DNA of 64,000 nt from Rhizophagus irregularis (lineage: Eukaryota > Glomeromycota > Glomeromycetes > Glomerales > Glomeraceae), in NCBI RefSeq assembly GCF_026210795.1, contig NC_089438.1, positions 310,001-374,000 on the forward strand, written 5' to 3'. The number at the start of each line of letters is the position of its first letter. Within the stretch, counting starts at the first letter, position 1. The notes beneath the pieces were generated by a model, which saw only the letters and a list, made by a program, of their open reading frames with translations, had not been told where the DNA came from and did no database searches. This document shows positions 50,801-63,230 of this stretch, one piece after another. The translations under genes and the position numbers were made by a program.

Positions 50801-51023
50801 ATGCTAAGCATAATTGATGAATTCAATAAAAAATTTTAATAAATATCAATAAAAAATGATTTGCAATTATAACTTTTATAATTATTTATATACTTGCTAA
50901 AATTACATATAAAACTTATAGCTGTTGGACAAGGTCTATAGTCCAATAGTCCAAATTTTAATGGAATTGGAATGGACTAAGTCCAATATTCCAATAGTCC
51001 AATGGTCCAAAAGGCCAACACTG
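47875..51023 (+). mobile_element. Complete hAT transposon, 3149 bp, perfect 8-bp target duplication
   Basis: Ends are CAGTGTTGG and CCAACACTG; GTATTCAA flanks both sides exactly (47867-47874, 51024-51031). Subterminal repeats of GGACTATTGGAC and GTCCAATAGTCC lie near both ends (47910-47990, 50930-51005), as expected for hAT transposase binding sites. The interior carries one spliced transposase gene without defects. The element looks young and possibly active. Confidence 0.9.
48240..50777 (+). CDS. hAT transposase, spliced, intact frame
   Basis: Exons 48240-49105, 49208-49505, 49571-50236 and 50313-50777 join with GT-AG borders into 764 residues with no stop. The N-terminus has a BED-type finger (CRAC...ARHIKNCPNF). 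Then follow LAFDGWKN (first catalytic Asp), GLVTDSASENASAR (second Asp, in the usual T-D context), FLPCFAHQMNLCVGD and DTRWNSQYY, and the dimerisation region near the end of exon 3 (IAVTTASLERLFSTMG). The C-terminal exon is acidic (DDESSSEF, DDEELE). It cuts and pastes the element and could also act on the CAGTGTTG-ended MITE at 4781. Not related closely to the transposase part of the E2 fusion at 1218-3240, which lacks the second Asp. Confidence 0.9.
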
Positions 51024-51031
51024 GTATTCAA

Positions 51032-52984
51032 AGTCCAGAACAATTGCAATTGCTATATGATAAAATTTTATAAAAACTCCTCTTAAGTGAAATCGTTACT
51101 ATAATGATTATGAACCAGTATTATTATTGTTTAAATATGATTGGTGAATTGGCAGACAAGTCACATTATCATTAATGTTTCTGTAAAATAACTGGAAAAT
51201 AATTGTTATCATATACATGGAAACTTTAACATTATTATCATTTATTCGAAAATCCTTTATTGTAAAATTAGCAATATTTTTTTCAAGTGTCTGGCACTAC
51301 GTAATTTATGCTTGAAAGAGTCGACAAAGAAACTCGTTTAATCTCGTTCAGACTAAAAAAAATATCTATTAAAATCTTACTATACAAACTCTTTTATCTT
51401 GTTAAAAATACAGTAACTGATAAACGCTGCGAATTGTAATTAGTAAATAATGCCATTTTACGTCAGCAATGCATTTGTAATTTGTAATAATGATGCTAAT
51501 GACGTTGATAAGTTTACATGGTTTCTCCAATAATCAAAAGAATCAAAAGAAAACTATTAGGTGCAAACAAAAGTTTTATAAATAAACTTTTCTATATTTC
51601 AATAGATATAATATTAGGTTATATATCATAATTTCTTTCTTACTACTCATAAGCCGCACAATTTTATAAAGATAAACTGAAATAATTAGAATAAAGTGCA
51701 TAATCAAATTAAGAAGATATCCAATAATTTTTTTATAAATAATATCTAGCATCAAAAGAATTTTTTACATAAACTGACCGTTCAAATGAAATATGTGGTG
51801 CAGCATCTAATAATCATGAAAATATAATTATTACAATAAAGTTTTAAGCAAAATGAAATGATAATAATTATTGTTTAATAGTTTAAAAAATTTACGAGAA
51901 TTTAGCCCTTATCTCCTTATTTTAAGAAATATAAATTACTTATAGATTTAATTTTTTTAAAAAAATATTCAATAAAAATATAGGGTACATTGATAGGCTT
52001 TTTAAAATACAATCTTCATATAATTTTTAATAACATTTTTTTTTCAAATGATACTTAAAAGAATAAACAAAGTGCGTTTATTATTTCATTTTACTATTTT
52101 AATATAAATAAGCTCTTTTTTATACTTTTCAGTTGCGGATTTTACATTAAATACTAATAGGCAAATGTCGTTTTTTAATTTTTATAGAATTACGCTTATG
52201 AAATATTCTATTATTTGTAAATTAATTACGATTCAAGCCATATATATTTCATTTTGATGTAATGATTTATATAAATCGAGCAAAATCCACGTCACATTTA
52301 TTATTATGCACAGAAGTAATGTTTCAGTCCGGATAAAAACCTCAAATATTTCATATAAGATTTATAAATTTCAACTCTGATTGGACTATAATTTCGGCTG
52401 GAATTAATATATTATTATTCCAAAATTTTGGACCAATTCTGGTAGTTCCAGTCTAAATAAACCGTACCGGAAGCCGCTACGGAATAAGTACGGTCTGTAC
52501 GGATCGACAAAAGGAGAAAAAGTCAAATTTATTTATAATGATAACTCTTTTAAGTAATGAAATTTTTTTACATGATTGCAACTAAATCATCCAATATAAT
52601 TTTATGATTTTATATTCAAAGGAAAGTTCCAATATTTATGAGCCATTCTTTTCATTTGCTATTAAATAATAAAATGATTTCATTTTAGCAGTTGAAGCTT
52701 ATATATTATAAGGTCGAGTTAGAAATTATTAACTTTAATAATATCATTATATCAATTTAACAAACAATATTAGTTAATCTACTATTATCAAAGCATAATA
52801 TTAACTAAACAATGACTTAAACTATTTATTAATGTTTATTGCTTTTTTTTATGCCATACAGTTATACCATAGAATTATTAATGAATGTTACACACAAGAG
52901 TTTATTTGTGAATGAATTTACCCGAACTAGGTTACTTTTTTTTCTTTTTATATTTTTACACTTTATTATTAAAGTGTTAACTTC
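51032..52984. other. Intergenic, no gene seen
   Basis: AT-rich sequence. 52320-52510 contains GGCTGGAATTAAT, CCAATTCTGG and GTACGG words like those in the local hAT-type MITEs, but no pair of ends could be matched. Confidence 0.45.
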
Positions 52985-53591
52985 GAATTTAATAGATTGT
53001 TATCTTGAATGGATACCTTTTGAAAATTTTAAAAATGTCACTTACGTAACCAGAGGTGGTTTTGGCAAAATTTATTCGGCAAATTGAGCCAAAGATTTAT
53101 TCCTTACTGGGATATTGAAGGTCAAAAGTGGAAAAGGGAATTTAATATAAAAGTTGCATTAAAAAGTTTGTATAACTCATCTTGTATAAGTACATAATTT
53201 TTAGATGAGATAATTAAAATAAGAAATGTAATTCATTTATAAAATTTTTTATTCATGTATTTTACAAATATTTTCCCTTTCAATAATTTTATTAGATTAA
53301 AGATCATCTTCAGATATATCTTAGTGCCGTTATTCAATGTTATGGAATATCTCAAGATCTAAACGCCAAAGATTATAATATGATGGTTTAAAGCTATTGT
53401 GAAAATGGAAATTTGAGAAATTACTATCTGAATAATAAATTAGATTATTATCCAAAAGTTAAGAAATCAAAAGAAATCGTAAGAGGACTTCTAGATATTC
53501 ATAATACTGGAAAGGTTCATCAAAATTTTCATTCAGGCAATGTATTATATTATGTTGATAACCCATATATAAATAATTTAGTCATATTATA
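52985..53591 (+). pseudogene. Decayed TKL kinase
   Basis: ECYLEWIPF-like start (CYLEWIPFENFKNVTYV), then an intact glycine loop TRGGFGKIY, then TGA at 53085. In a shifted frame KVALKSLYNSS follows with the kinase lysine. After a decayed intron, VIQCYGISQDLNAKDYN, a stop where the hinge should be, GNLRNYYLNNKLDYY, GLLDIHNTGKVHQNFHSGN (HRD changed to HQN) and the end of the C-lobe lost. At least three stops or shifts; not functional. Confidence 0.75.
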
Positions 53592-56500
53592 GTATTAATC
53601 TATGTTAATTTTTAATTATATGTTATTTCAATTCTTTATTATTATTATTATTATTCTGAACTTTATTTATGCTTCCAAAAATATTTTCCAGATTGTATTT
53701 TCTTACTTTTTCCAGATGGGTCATCCTTCCTAAGGTTCTAAAAAAATATAAAAACATTTTTCATGATATTTATTTAAATTTTCAGAATAAAAAAATGATT
53801 ACGGTTTTATAAACTGTTGCAAAATTTTAAAGGATTTAATGTTACTATTTTCCCATAAATAATAATTATATACTGTATATTAACGATTTATAAATGATTA
53901 CATTCCTTAGTAAGACCTTGACAAAATTATTTAAAAACAAACTTCGTTTCGCTAACGTGAGTCCATGATAATTCCGAATGTGATAATGGAACAATTTTAT
54001 TAATATACAAATATCATAATCTTATAGAAATATAAAATCAATTGAAAAATTAATAATTTCTTAATTCAACTATTATTCAATTTAACGATAATCATAAATT
54101 AAGACATCGTTTAATGAAATTATGACTTCATCAAATTCATAATAGATTTACATGTATCAATGTTTGTATTTATCAAGAATGTATCAATTATGTAACCATT
54201 AGTAAAAATTGCCTACAAGATATTAAAAGGTGAAAAAAATATTTTTTAAAGAATTATATCAAAAATATTCGAATTTCGAAACAATTAAGGAAAAATTCAA
54301 TTTCAAATTATTTCAATAGAAATCAACAAAATTATAATGATATGTGCTTTAAAAAAATTTTATGATTTAGAAATAGTATTTAACAAAAATATTATAATTA
54401 TATCAAGATGTCAAGGATGTCACAATAATTATGAAACACCTGAAACAATTCATTTTCTAATAACCAATGGAAAATGTAATTATATTAGAATGTAATGCAT
54501 GTGGATTTATCATTAACAATGCACGTTATATTTATAGGAAAAAATTTATTTTTATATGAAAGAAGTTAGCAGAAACATTATATAAAATTTTCTTATTAAC
54601 ATCAATTATTAATAATAATAAAAAAGTATTATTATAACTATACTAATTAAATGTATTTATTGAAAAAAAAAATTTCTGAAAAAAGATAAATAGGAAAATT
54701 TTTTTTACAAAAAAAAGATCAGGTCGAAAAAAAAATCAACGATCAACAGACGATCAAAATTATATCAACATTAGCGTCCATCGGAATGTGTACATGATCC
54801 AGCGGCTTTTGAATCAGGCGCAGGTATGTCACAGCCCACAGGGTTTTACATTATGGCACAGGTTTTTATGTCTAGTTATTAATAATTAATTATAAAAAGT
54901 TTTTTCAAAAACTTGATAGTTTTACTCCGAAGTTCGTAAAAAAAACTTTAATAGAAATACAAAAAAAAGTGTAAAATAGTAATAAAGAATAATAATCTTT
55001 CCAAGACGAAATTACAGGAAAAAACACGCACGCATAATTATATATTCTACTATTTTTAGATTAGCAATACAAAGTCACAGCCAAAAATTGTTGGTGGCAC
55101 TTTTGGTTAAACACGTTTTGGTATAGTAGAAAACAAGCTCCGTTACTTCCGTATAAAAAATATATAAGCCAGTAAAGCCACTTTTAAGCCCCATCCTTAT
55201 TTCAACCATCAGGCAAATAAATAAAATAATTTTAATAATCACAAGGGTTTAATAATTTATGGTGTATATCAAATGTTACATCCTTCCTAACCAAAAAAAA
55301 AAATATTATTAAATAGAGAGTAATACTAATAACGTGAAATTTAGAAATTTTATTAGATCATGAAAAATTCTCTAATGTGAAAATCATTGTTACTTAAAAT
55401 GATTTGTGAGCTGTAAAGATTTTCTGGATAACCTTGAATATCTAAGAGCAAAGAAAAAAAAATTTTTTTTTTAGATATTAATTATTTTTTTTCCTTCTCA
55501 GGTATTAAACATGTTTCAGAATGGAAAAAATGTTGTAAGCCACTTGTTTGTTTAACATCAATAATGCATCGAAGTAAAATGTAAGCCACTTATAAGCCCC
55601 CAGTTTATCATTGCTTTTAACATCAATCATTACAAGTTAGACATATAAGGATAAATTTTTTAGTGCTTTTATGAATACAGCAAAAAACTATTATTATGTG
55701 GCGAAATTTAGAAAATTGATTTTATTGATTTTCATATGATAACTTTAAGTGCAAATCAGGTAATAATTGGATAATATATTAAGTTACTTATAAGCCTCCA
55801 GTTTATCATTGTTTGTAGGCAAGCCTTGGCTTATATTCCCAACAAATATATTAATAATCAACATTCACATTGTTTTAATATGTATATAAACCATAAAATT
55901 TTATGTCAACTTTTCTTTTTATTAAAAGAATAGAACACGAGAACATTTATATAAATATAATTCCTCATTTACTTTTATTCTTATAACATTCTTTTACCAT
56001 GATAGTCCCTATCTCCTTTCCTTTATCATACACTAGTATTTTATCTAATTCCTTACATAACCCTTCCTTTACCTAATTTTACTCTAATTCCTTCCTACCT
56101 CATCACTATTGTAATCCGCTTCTGCCTTATCTTAATCCTTTTCTTTTGCCCTATTTTTCTTCCATTACCTAATTCTTTATTCTAATTCCCTTCCTTTGCG
56201 TGCCTCCCTATAAAAAAAATCTGGAAAAAACGTGATAAATGATTATTTTTCTAATTTTCATTCCGAAGAAACTCAGACACGTGATTATCTTCATTTTTTT
56301 ATTAATATTCCAATTTGTTTTTAGCTTAAAATTCAAATAATCCTTTAAATAGTTGGACAGGCTTATACAAAAACAGTACTTGAGTATTCATGCTTAATTA
56401 ACAATTTCAAAGAATATATAGCTTAAAAATCTTTCAAGTAAACATTATATAGCAAATGTTTATCCATTGTAATTACAAGAATTTAGCTACAGAATATTGA

Positions 56501-56596
56501 TTGATTATTGATTATTATTTGTATACAATATCATACACACTTTGAATTATATCACCAAGAAGTTTCAAAAAGGAGTTGAATAATTCACATTTTCAG
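53592..56596. other. Long AT-rich stretch without genes
   Basis: No coding exon found. TAAGCC.CTTATAAGCC..CAG-type words recur at about 55180, 55535, 55583 and 55785, an irregular dispersed repeat. CCCTATAAAAAA at 56210 resembles the ends of the 6.7-kb element but has no partner nearby. Confidence 0.4.
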
Positions 56597-56880
56597 ATAT
56601 ACTTCTAAATAATACAAATAATGATAGCATTATTAATATTGATAATGATGATGAGACCTCTATTAAAAAAAGAGTCTCACCTATTTATCAATATTTTACA
56701 TTTAATGATGAATTAAGTTGCTGGTATTGTGATTATTGCACGTAAGTATATATTTTCATGCTTTAATATTATATATTTACAATCCAAAATTAATTGTATT
56801 ATTTGAATAATAGGAATACCTATAATGTAGCTGGATAATTAACAGAATTAACTAGTAAAACTTTTGCAATTAAGGGATAG
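56597..56880 (+). pseudogene. hAT transposase BED-finger exon, relic
   Basis: After a TTTCAG acceptor the frame is open for 48 codons and ends SPIYQYFTFNDELSCWYCDYC, a typical BED-finger start with its Cys pair. A GTAAGT-type donor follows at 56742, and an acceptor at 56813 restores the frame (TNTYNVAG) before a TAA in place of the expected Ser/Thr. Later fragments of the finger are out of frame. The rest of the transposase is gone. Confidence 0.6.
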
Positions 56881-58620
56881 TTACATACTTAAATTTATTA
56901 AATGAAAAAAGTGAAATTAGAGTCTCATCTACAATGTATGGTCAGTATGGATAATTACCAGAATTAACCAGTCAAGACTGTTATAGAACTTTGGCAAATG
57001 GATAGAAAAAGAAGAGTCAATCAAGATATGTTGATGCCGAGTGTGCTGTTCAGGTCCCTCACAAAAACATGTGTAATTCTGAAATGTATCACATACTTGT
57101 GAACTGGCTAAAATGTTCTTATGATATTGAAATCACCAGTCAATGGCATTTGGATATATATTATTTGAAATTCATATTTAATATAAATCAGTTTTACACT
57201 CATGAAAATAATCACATTACCTGTAATATAATTTGTAAGAAGAAATGATACATTATAATACAAAGTCTAAACTGAAGGAATCAAGCAGTTATAATCATTA
57301 ATAGAATATAATTTTAGAAAGTTTTATTATACATAAGAAGTATAATTGTCAACAGAAAAAATAATTAGTAGTAGGAATCCCTATAAAAAATTTTTTGGAA
57401 AATTGATCAACATGTCCGAGTTTTTCTAATTATTCTTTATGAAAAATAATCCAATTTGAACCTAAAGAGTTAAAATTAGTGTGCAATGACAACCTTTATC
57501 ACTCGCCAGAGGATTCAGAAACTGACCTTAAATAAATGTCATTCTTATTGAGCCAAGTGTGAATAAAGTATAATATGTTTTAACATATAGTCACATAGTC
57601 ACAACTAATTGAAAATTGCAAATACAATATACACAAATAATACTTGCATTAGAAAATGTTTTTTAATATAGATTCATATGAAAAATTCTGAGTAAAAACT
57701 AGATAAGTAATGTATTTCAAATCACTTAAATTGATGTAACCAAAAAATCAAAAATTTAAAATATTATTACTCTTTTGCGGTTATAGATAAAAGAGGTTTG
57801 ACTTACAGTATGTACTATGTAGTACTGTAGATTTCTGTAATGTATAATCAATCCAACTTTATCAAATGCGAGAATGTCTAGCGGGAATTGACCCAAAAAC
57901 TCTATAATCGACTACCAGATGATATAGAAAAAAATATATAATAGTTTAAAAAATAATTTTATTTAAGAAAATTAAATTTTATTAAAAAATGCTTAAAAGA
58001 AGGATGAAAAAAATTTGGAAATATTTAGTTTATCAAAAATTTTAAGAACTATTTTGGCTCATGGTTAAAATTCAGTTCCTTTACTTAAATATTTTTATTT
58101 TATAGAATTGAAATAGATGTTTCATACAAGAAAGCATTTAGAATTCTCCTATTAATATTATTTATTTTCCTAAAATTTTGAATATTTATGAAATCGAAAT
58201 AGAGCTTTCATACAAGGAAGCATTAGAGAAGTTTTATGGAATTGAAATAGAGTTTTCATATAAGGACTCCTTATTTTACATAAAATCAGAAAATAATATA
58301 AAATAGTATAGTAAATGTAGGAACTACCACTCAACGCCCTCAATATTCTATGATAATTTCCAGGATCAGAAACAACTACAGCAGGATTGGGTTATGGATT
58401 ATAGAAGTACTTCTAAAGACATCTCTAACTTTTTCATATTTTTCCACACTATAATATAAATTATATTTTTAAAAAATTATAGAGTTAAAAAAAAAAATAA
58501 ACCTTAGTTTATCATAATCTAAAAATTAAAATTATACAACCGATATTACACACCAATTCATTTAATACACAATATAATTGAGGATACAATCATAAATCAT
58601 AAGAAGCTTGATGTTTTCAA
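56881..58620. other. AT-rich stretch without genes
   Basis: No exon seen. CCCTATAAAAAATTTTTTGG at 57379 is another unpaired copy of the CCCTATAAAAA end motif. 58130-58260 contains two copies of AGAG.TTTCATA.AAGG-type sequence. Confidence 0.35.
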
Positions 58621-58803
58621 GCAGGAGACGGTATCGACCAAGGTGAAACAATATCACCATTAATATGGAGAATATACTACGACCCTTTGTTAATGAGAAT
58701 TAAAGAAGTTAAGGCCCTTGGCTACAATTTATCAACTAGTTGGCCGTCTAAGTACTTTGGACAGCACGATACAGATAATGTTATGCAGATGATATATAAT
58801 TGA
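58621..58803 (+). pseudogene. Reverse transcriptase fragment of a LINE
   Basis: A 60-codon open stretch has GIDQGETISPLIWRIYYDPLL, which matches the RT motif-4 core (QG..(I/L)SP(L/I)(L/I)W), and then ends at TGA where the catalytic Y.DD motif should be approached (QHDTDN). Nothing upstream or downstream continues it in frame. A remnant of a non-LTR-type RT. Confidence 0.65.
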
Positions 58804-59110
58804 TAGGGATTTATTAGTACTAGGAATATATAAGACATTAAATTTTAATAAGTAAAGCAAGACAAAATAAACCTAATTACAAATTTTTTAAAAAAGAAAA
58901 TTTTACAAACTGAATTTTTTAAATAAAATTTTTTTTTAGAAAATAGAGTAACTTATATTATAACACTATCAATATCTTTAATTACAAATATACACAATAT
59001 CAGAATTGATAAAAAATTCTAGATAATGGATTATCTATATCTATATAATTAAAAAAATTGTGTTTGTGTGACTAACGTTTAGATTAGCCTATATAAATAA
59101 TCTTTGAATT
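58804..59110. other. Short gap, nothing seen
   Basis: AT-rich, with no ORF or repeat of note. Confidence 0.4.
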
Positions 59111-59118
59111 GTCCAATG

Positions 59119-60503
59119 TATACTTGCCGCCCATTTAAAATCCCCTCCCATCCCCTCCCATCCCCTCCCCTCCCATCCCATATCCCATCCCATCCCCAAA
59201 TACTTGTGTAACATTTCTCCCATTGGCCAATTATCACGTGACGTTACACAAACTTCCAAAAAAGGAAATTTTGCCTCCCGCAAAATTGGGTGGATTTGGT
59301 TTCACAAGTATTCCAAAAAAGGAAATTTCTATGCCGATCACATAATTCCGGCCGTAATATTTTGGTTTTCGAAGTCTAATGTTAATTCCGGTCAGAATTT
59401 ATTATCCTACATACCCCAATTTTTAAGAGATTTACCGATCAGATTTTAATGAAATTTATATCATTGGATTTGTCTTGATGCAAGGAATTTAATGGCAGTG
59501 AAATTATATTCCCAACATTAATATCGACTAAGTTATTATAAAAAATGTATTTTATAATATATTTTATTAAATAACATGTATAAAGCAAGCAATATATAAT
59601 TGGTTACTTTTAATATAAAAAGTTTTTAAAATATATTTATTCAATTTATTATTTTATATTTTTTTATTACAATTTAACTTTGAAGTTTGAATTAACTTAA
59701 ACCTATCTATTAATTCATCAAAAAAAGTTTAATTATTTATTTCTAATATATAATTTGATAGTTATTATTATTGCATAAATATTTAATAAAATAATATTTA
59801 CAAACCAGGAATTAATTAACTGTTAATCTAAAAAAACAATATCAGATATCATCAATATTATTAATTCAAATAAAATAATCAATATATTACTGAATACTAA
59901 CTGCTAACATGTTACTTTTAAATAATATATAGTATAAAAAATACATTTTTTATAACAAATCAGTCAATATTAATTTTAGAAAGATGATTTCACTGCCATT
60001 TAATTCCTTGCATCAAGACGAATCCAAAGATATAAATTTCATTAAAATCTGATCGGTAAATCTCTTAAAAATTGTGGTTTGTAGGATAAGGATTTAAACC
60101 TTTATAATTTGTAATTCCGGCCGGAGTTAAAATATAAACTTCGTAAATCTGTTCGGGATCTTAATTTTGCTCATATTCTGGTAATGGATGCAATGCTGGC
60201 CAGAATTATATGATCGGCGTAAAAATTTCCTTTTTCGGAATACTTGTGAAACCAAAATCTCTAATTTTTGCGGGAAGCAAAATTTCCTTTTTTGGAAATT
60301 TGTGTAACGTCACGTGATAAGTGACCAATGAGATTATTTGGGATATGGGATGGGATTTGGGATTTGGGATATGGGTGGGATTGGGATTTGGGATTGGGAT
60401 GGGATTTTGGCAAATGGGAGGGGATTTTGGCAAATGGGATGGGATATGGGATGGGATGGGATAGGGGATTCTCCCATCCCATTTAATATGGGCGGCAAGT
60501 ATA
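59119..60503. mobile_element. Fold-back hAT-like element, 1385 bp, perfect 8-bp target duplication
   Basis: Ends are TATACTTGCCGCCCAT and ATGGGCGGCAAGTATA; GTCCAATG flanks both (59111-59118, 60504-60511). The arms are long: from each end the same order appears, a CCCATCCC-type microsatellite, TCACGTGACGTTACACAA, an AAAAAAGGAAATTT word, GGTTTCACAAGTATTCC, CCGATCA and finally AGGAATTAAATGGCAGTGAA-type sequence at about 59480 and 59990. The arms thus cover about 370-500 bp each around a 500-bp AT-rich centre. No coding gene. Ends are related to those of the 42930-45673 element. Confidence 0.85.
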
Positions 60504-60963
60504 GTCCAATGTGTTATTCATCTGCGCCTCTACACCTGATTTATTACGTTTTCTTATAGACATACAATATTAATTACTAATATTGTGTAACATTTAATAT
60601 GATCTATTATGCTTAATAGTTAAGACCACTTGATCGGCAAATTCATTCTAATCTAATGTGCAGGAAAAGGAAATTTGTATAATTCTGGCCGGAATTATAA
60701 TTTTGCAATTTTCTCCCAAAATTAAAATGACCCCCACGTTATAAATTAAAAATTTTAACTGCGTCAAATTATATACTGTATTGATTGCCAAGACTTCCAG
60801 AAATTATTTAAATTTTGCATTTTACATTCAGTTTAAAGTTATAACTGATATATCACATACTGTAACCCTTTTTTCCATCAAAATTAATTTTGTCACTTTC
60901 TTTAGCAAAGATCTAAATTTGATAAACGTGTGATCAAAAATGATGATCGATCAATTTATACAA

Positions 60964-60992
60964 CCCGATGCGAAGCAGCGGGCTACTGCTAG
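60964..60992 (+). mobile_element. Helitron-like 3' terminus
   Basis: CCCGATGCGAAGCAGCGGG folds into a GC-rich hairpin (CCCG.TGC / GCA.CGGG), followed by CTACTG and CTAG, then T. A hairpin 6-12 bases before CTRR and an A|T insertion site are the Helitron 3' hallmark. The 5' end (TC after A) was not located, so the extent of the element is unknown. Confidence 0.5.
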
Positions 60993-61363
60993 TTTTAATT
61001 AAAAGAATGATTACAAAAATTAGATTTAGCATTTCAAAGTTTAAAATAATATTAATTTTGGAAATACTTTAAAAAAACTTTATATAAAAACAGGTGAAAA
61101 TATTTAATCTTGAAAATAATGCAAAGACAATTGGATGACTGTTAAAGAAACTGTTGCAAGGTTATACTTTTCTAATGGTACTATACTCTATATTCGTGTC
61201 TTAATTAATCATATTGTGAGATATAGTAATAAAACATTATGTAAATTGAACTTTTTTTATGCTAGAATAGAAAAAAGAATTATCATCAATGTCTTACTCT
61301 ATTGTAAAATATTAAAGATGGAAGCAAAAGTATAAATAGAAATTCATATGACTACAAATAAAG

Positions 61364-61501
61364 CGTCATACTGGCGAGAATCGAAAGATATCTAACGATA
61401 ATGAAAGAATTTCTAACAAACGTATTGCTAAGGAGAAGAATAGTGAAGAGAGGCCTGGCAAGAAACGGATGAGGATATCTGATGATAGCGTTGTAATTTA
61501 A
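61364..61501 (+). other. Possible terminal exon, basic, unrecognised
   Basis: After an AATAAAG sequence that could be an acceptor, 45 codons are open with markedly higher GC than the flanks: RHTGENRKISNDNE..., ERPGKKRMRISDD, ending VVI and TAA. HTGE recalls a zinc-finger linker and the KKRMR stretch a nuclear signal. No upstream exon was found. It may be a fragment only. Confidence 0.25.
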
Positions 61502-62415
61502 AGAACGACTTTTACTGCAAACAGAATTCTTTACTTCAAATATAATAATGATAGGTTATTACATTCTTTCTCAAACTCCAAAAATTAATGTTTAATGATA
61601 TTTTTTATCAAAATAATTATTATAACTAAATAATTTAAAGTAAACATCATTTTTTATATATTACTTTTTTAAAAAACGTAGTAATTCATTTCAACAACAA
61701 AATTGTATGCAAATTCAACATTACACAATTAAGTTCAATTAATACCATAATCTATTCAAATTTTCCATTTTCCCCGAATAAAAATTAATTTCAGAATTAT
61801 TAGTTTTACTAATTTGTTATCGTAAATTTTTTAGTTTATTTAATAAAAAAATCCATGATAAAACTTACCAAAACTGAAAAAATTTCATTTTAAAACTACT
61901 TAGATTAATAAACTTCCCCTTCTTTGTTTCTTCATTACTTCCTTCCTCCTTCTCTCAAATATTATAAAATTATTAACATTGGGCGAATTATTGAAGACTA
62001 AATATTGCATTGCAAACTTATCAAAGGTGATCAAGTAAGCACCTAACCATATATTGCTACATATTTTATATACTGTTGTCACGGAATTTTTTGGTAGTTT
62101 GCTGCTTGGGGTGAGTAGTTGTAAAAATTCAACAATTATTTAGTCCCATAATAAAATCAAAAAAATAATTAAATCAAAATGAATTATATTAACAATATTA
62201 GGAATAAAAATTAAAAATTCATGATAATGACTATAATTTATTCATTGTTTCCTTATTTTTATAGATTATTTTAGGTAGTAAATTGAATTCTCTTTTAGGA
62301 ATCATTAAAAAATAATAATGGAAATATTTTAATAAATTTAAAGCATTTACACGTAAAAAAAGCTTTAAAAAAGACAATATTTTCACATCTTGTAATTATT
62401 TTCCCAATGAGAAAA

Positions 62416-63230
<815 letters not shown>

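Larger units (their letters stand above)
60512..62415. other. Intergenic with a Helitron-like end and one possible exon
   Basis: No complete gene. The Helitron-like terminus at 60964-60992 and the possible exon at 61364-61501 are listed separately. 62283-62415 is the conserved E2 5' flank. Confidence 0.45.

Noticed and set aside
59089-60559. Several Pro-, Gly- and Trp-rich ORFs at the ends of the fold-back element
   Set aside because: They are translations of the CCCATCCC/GGGATGGG microsatellite on both strands.
61135-61335. 66-residue plus-strand ORF
   Set aside because: AT-rich, no motif, no neighbour support; length is expected by chance in this composition.
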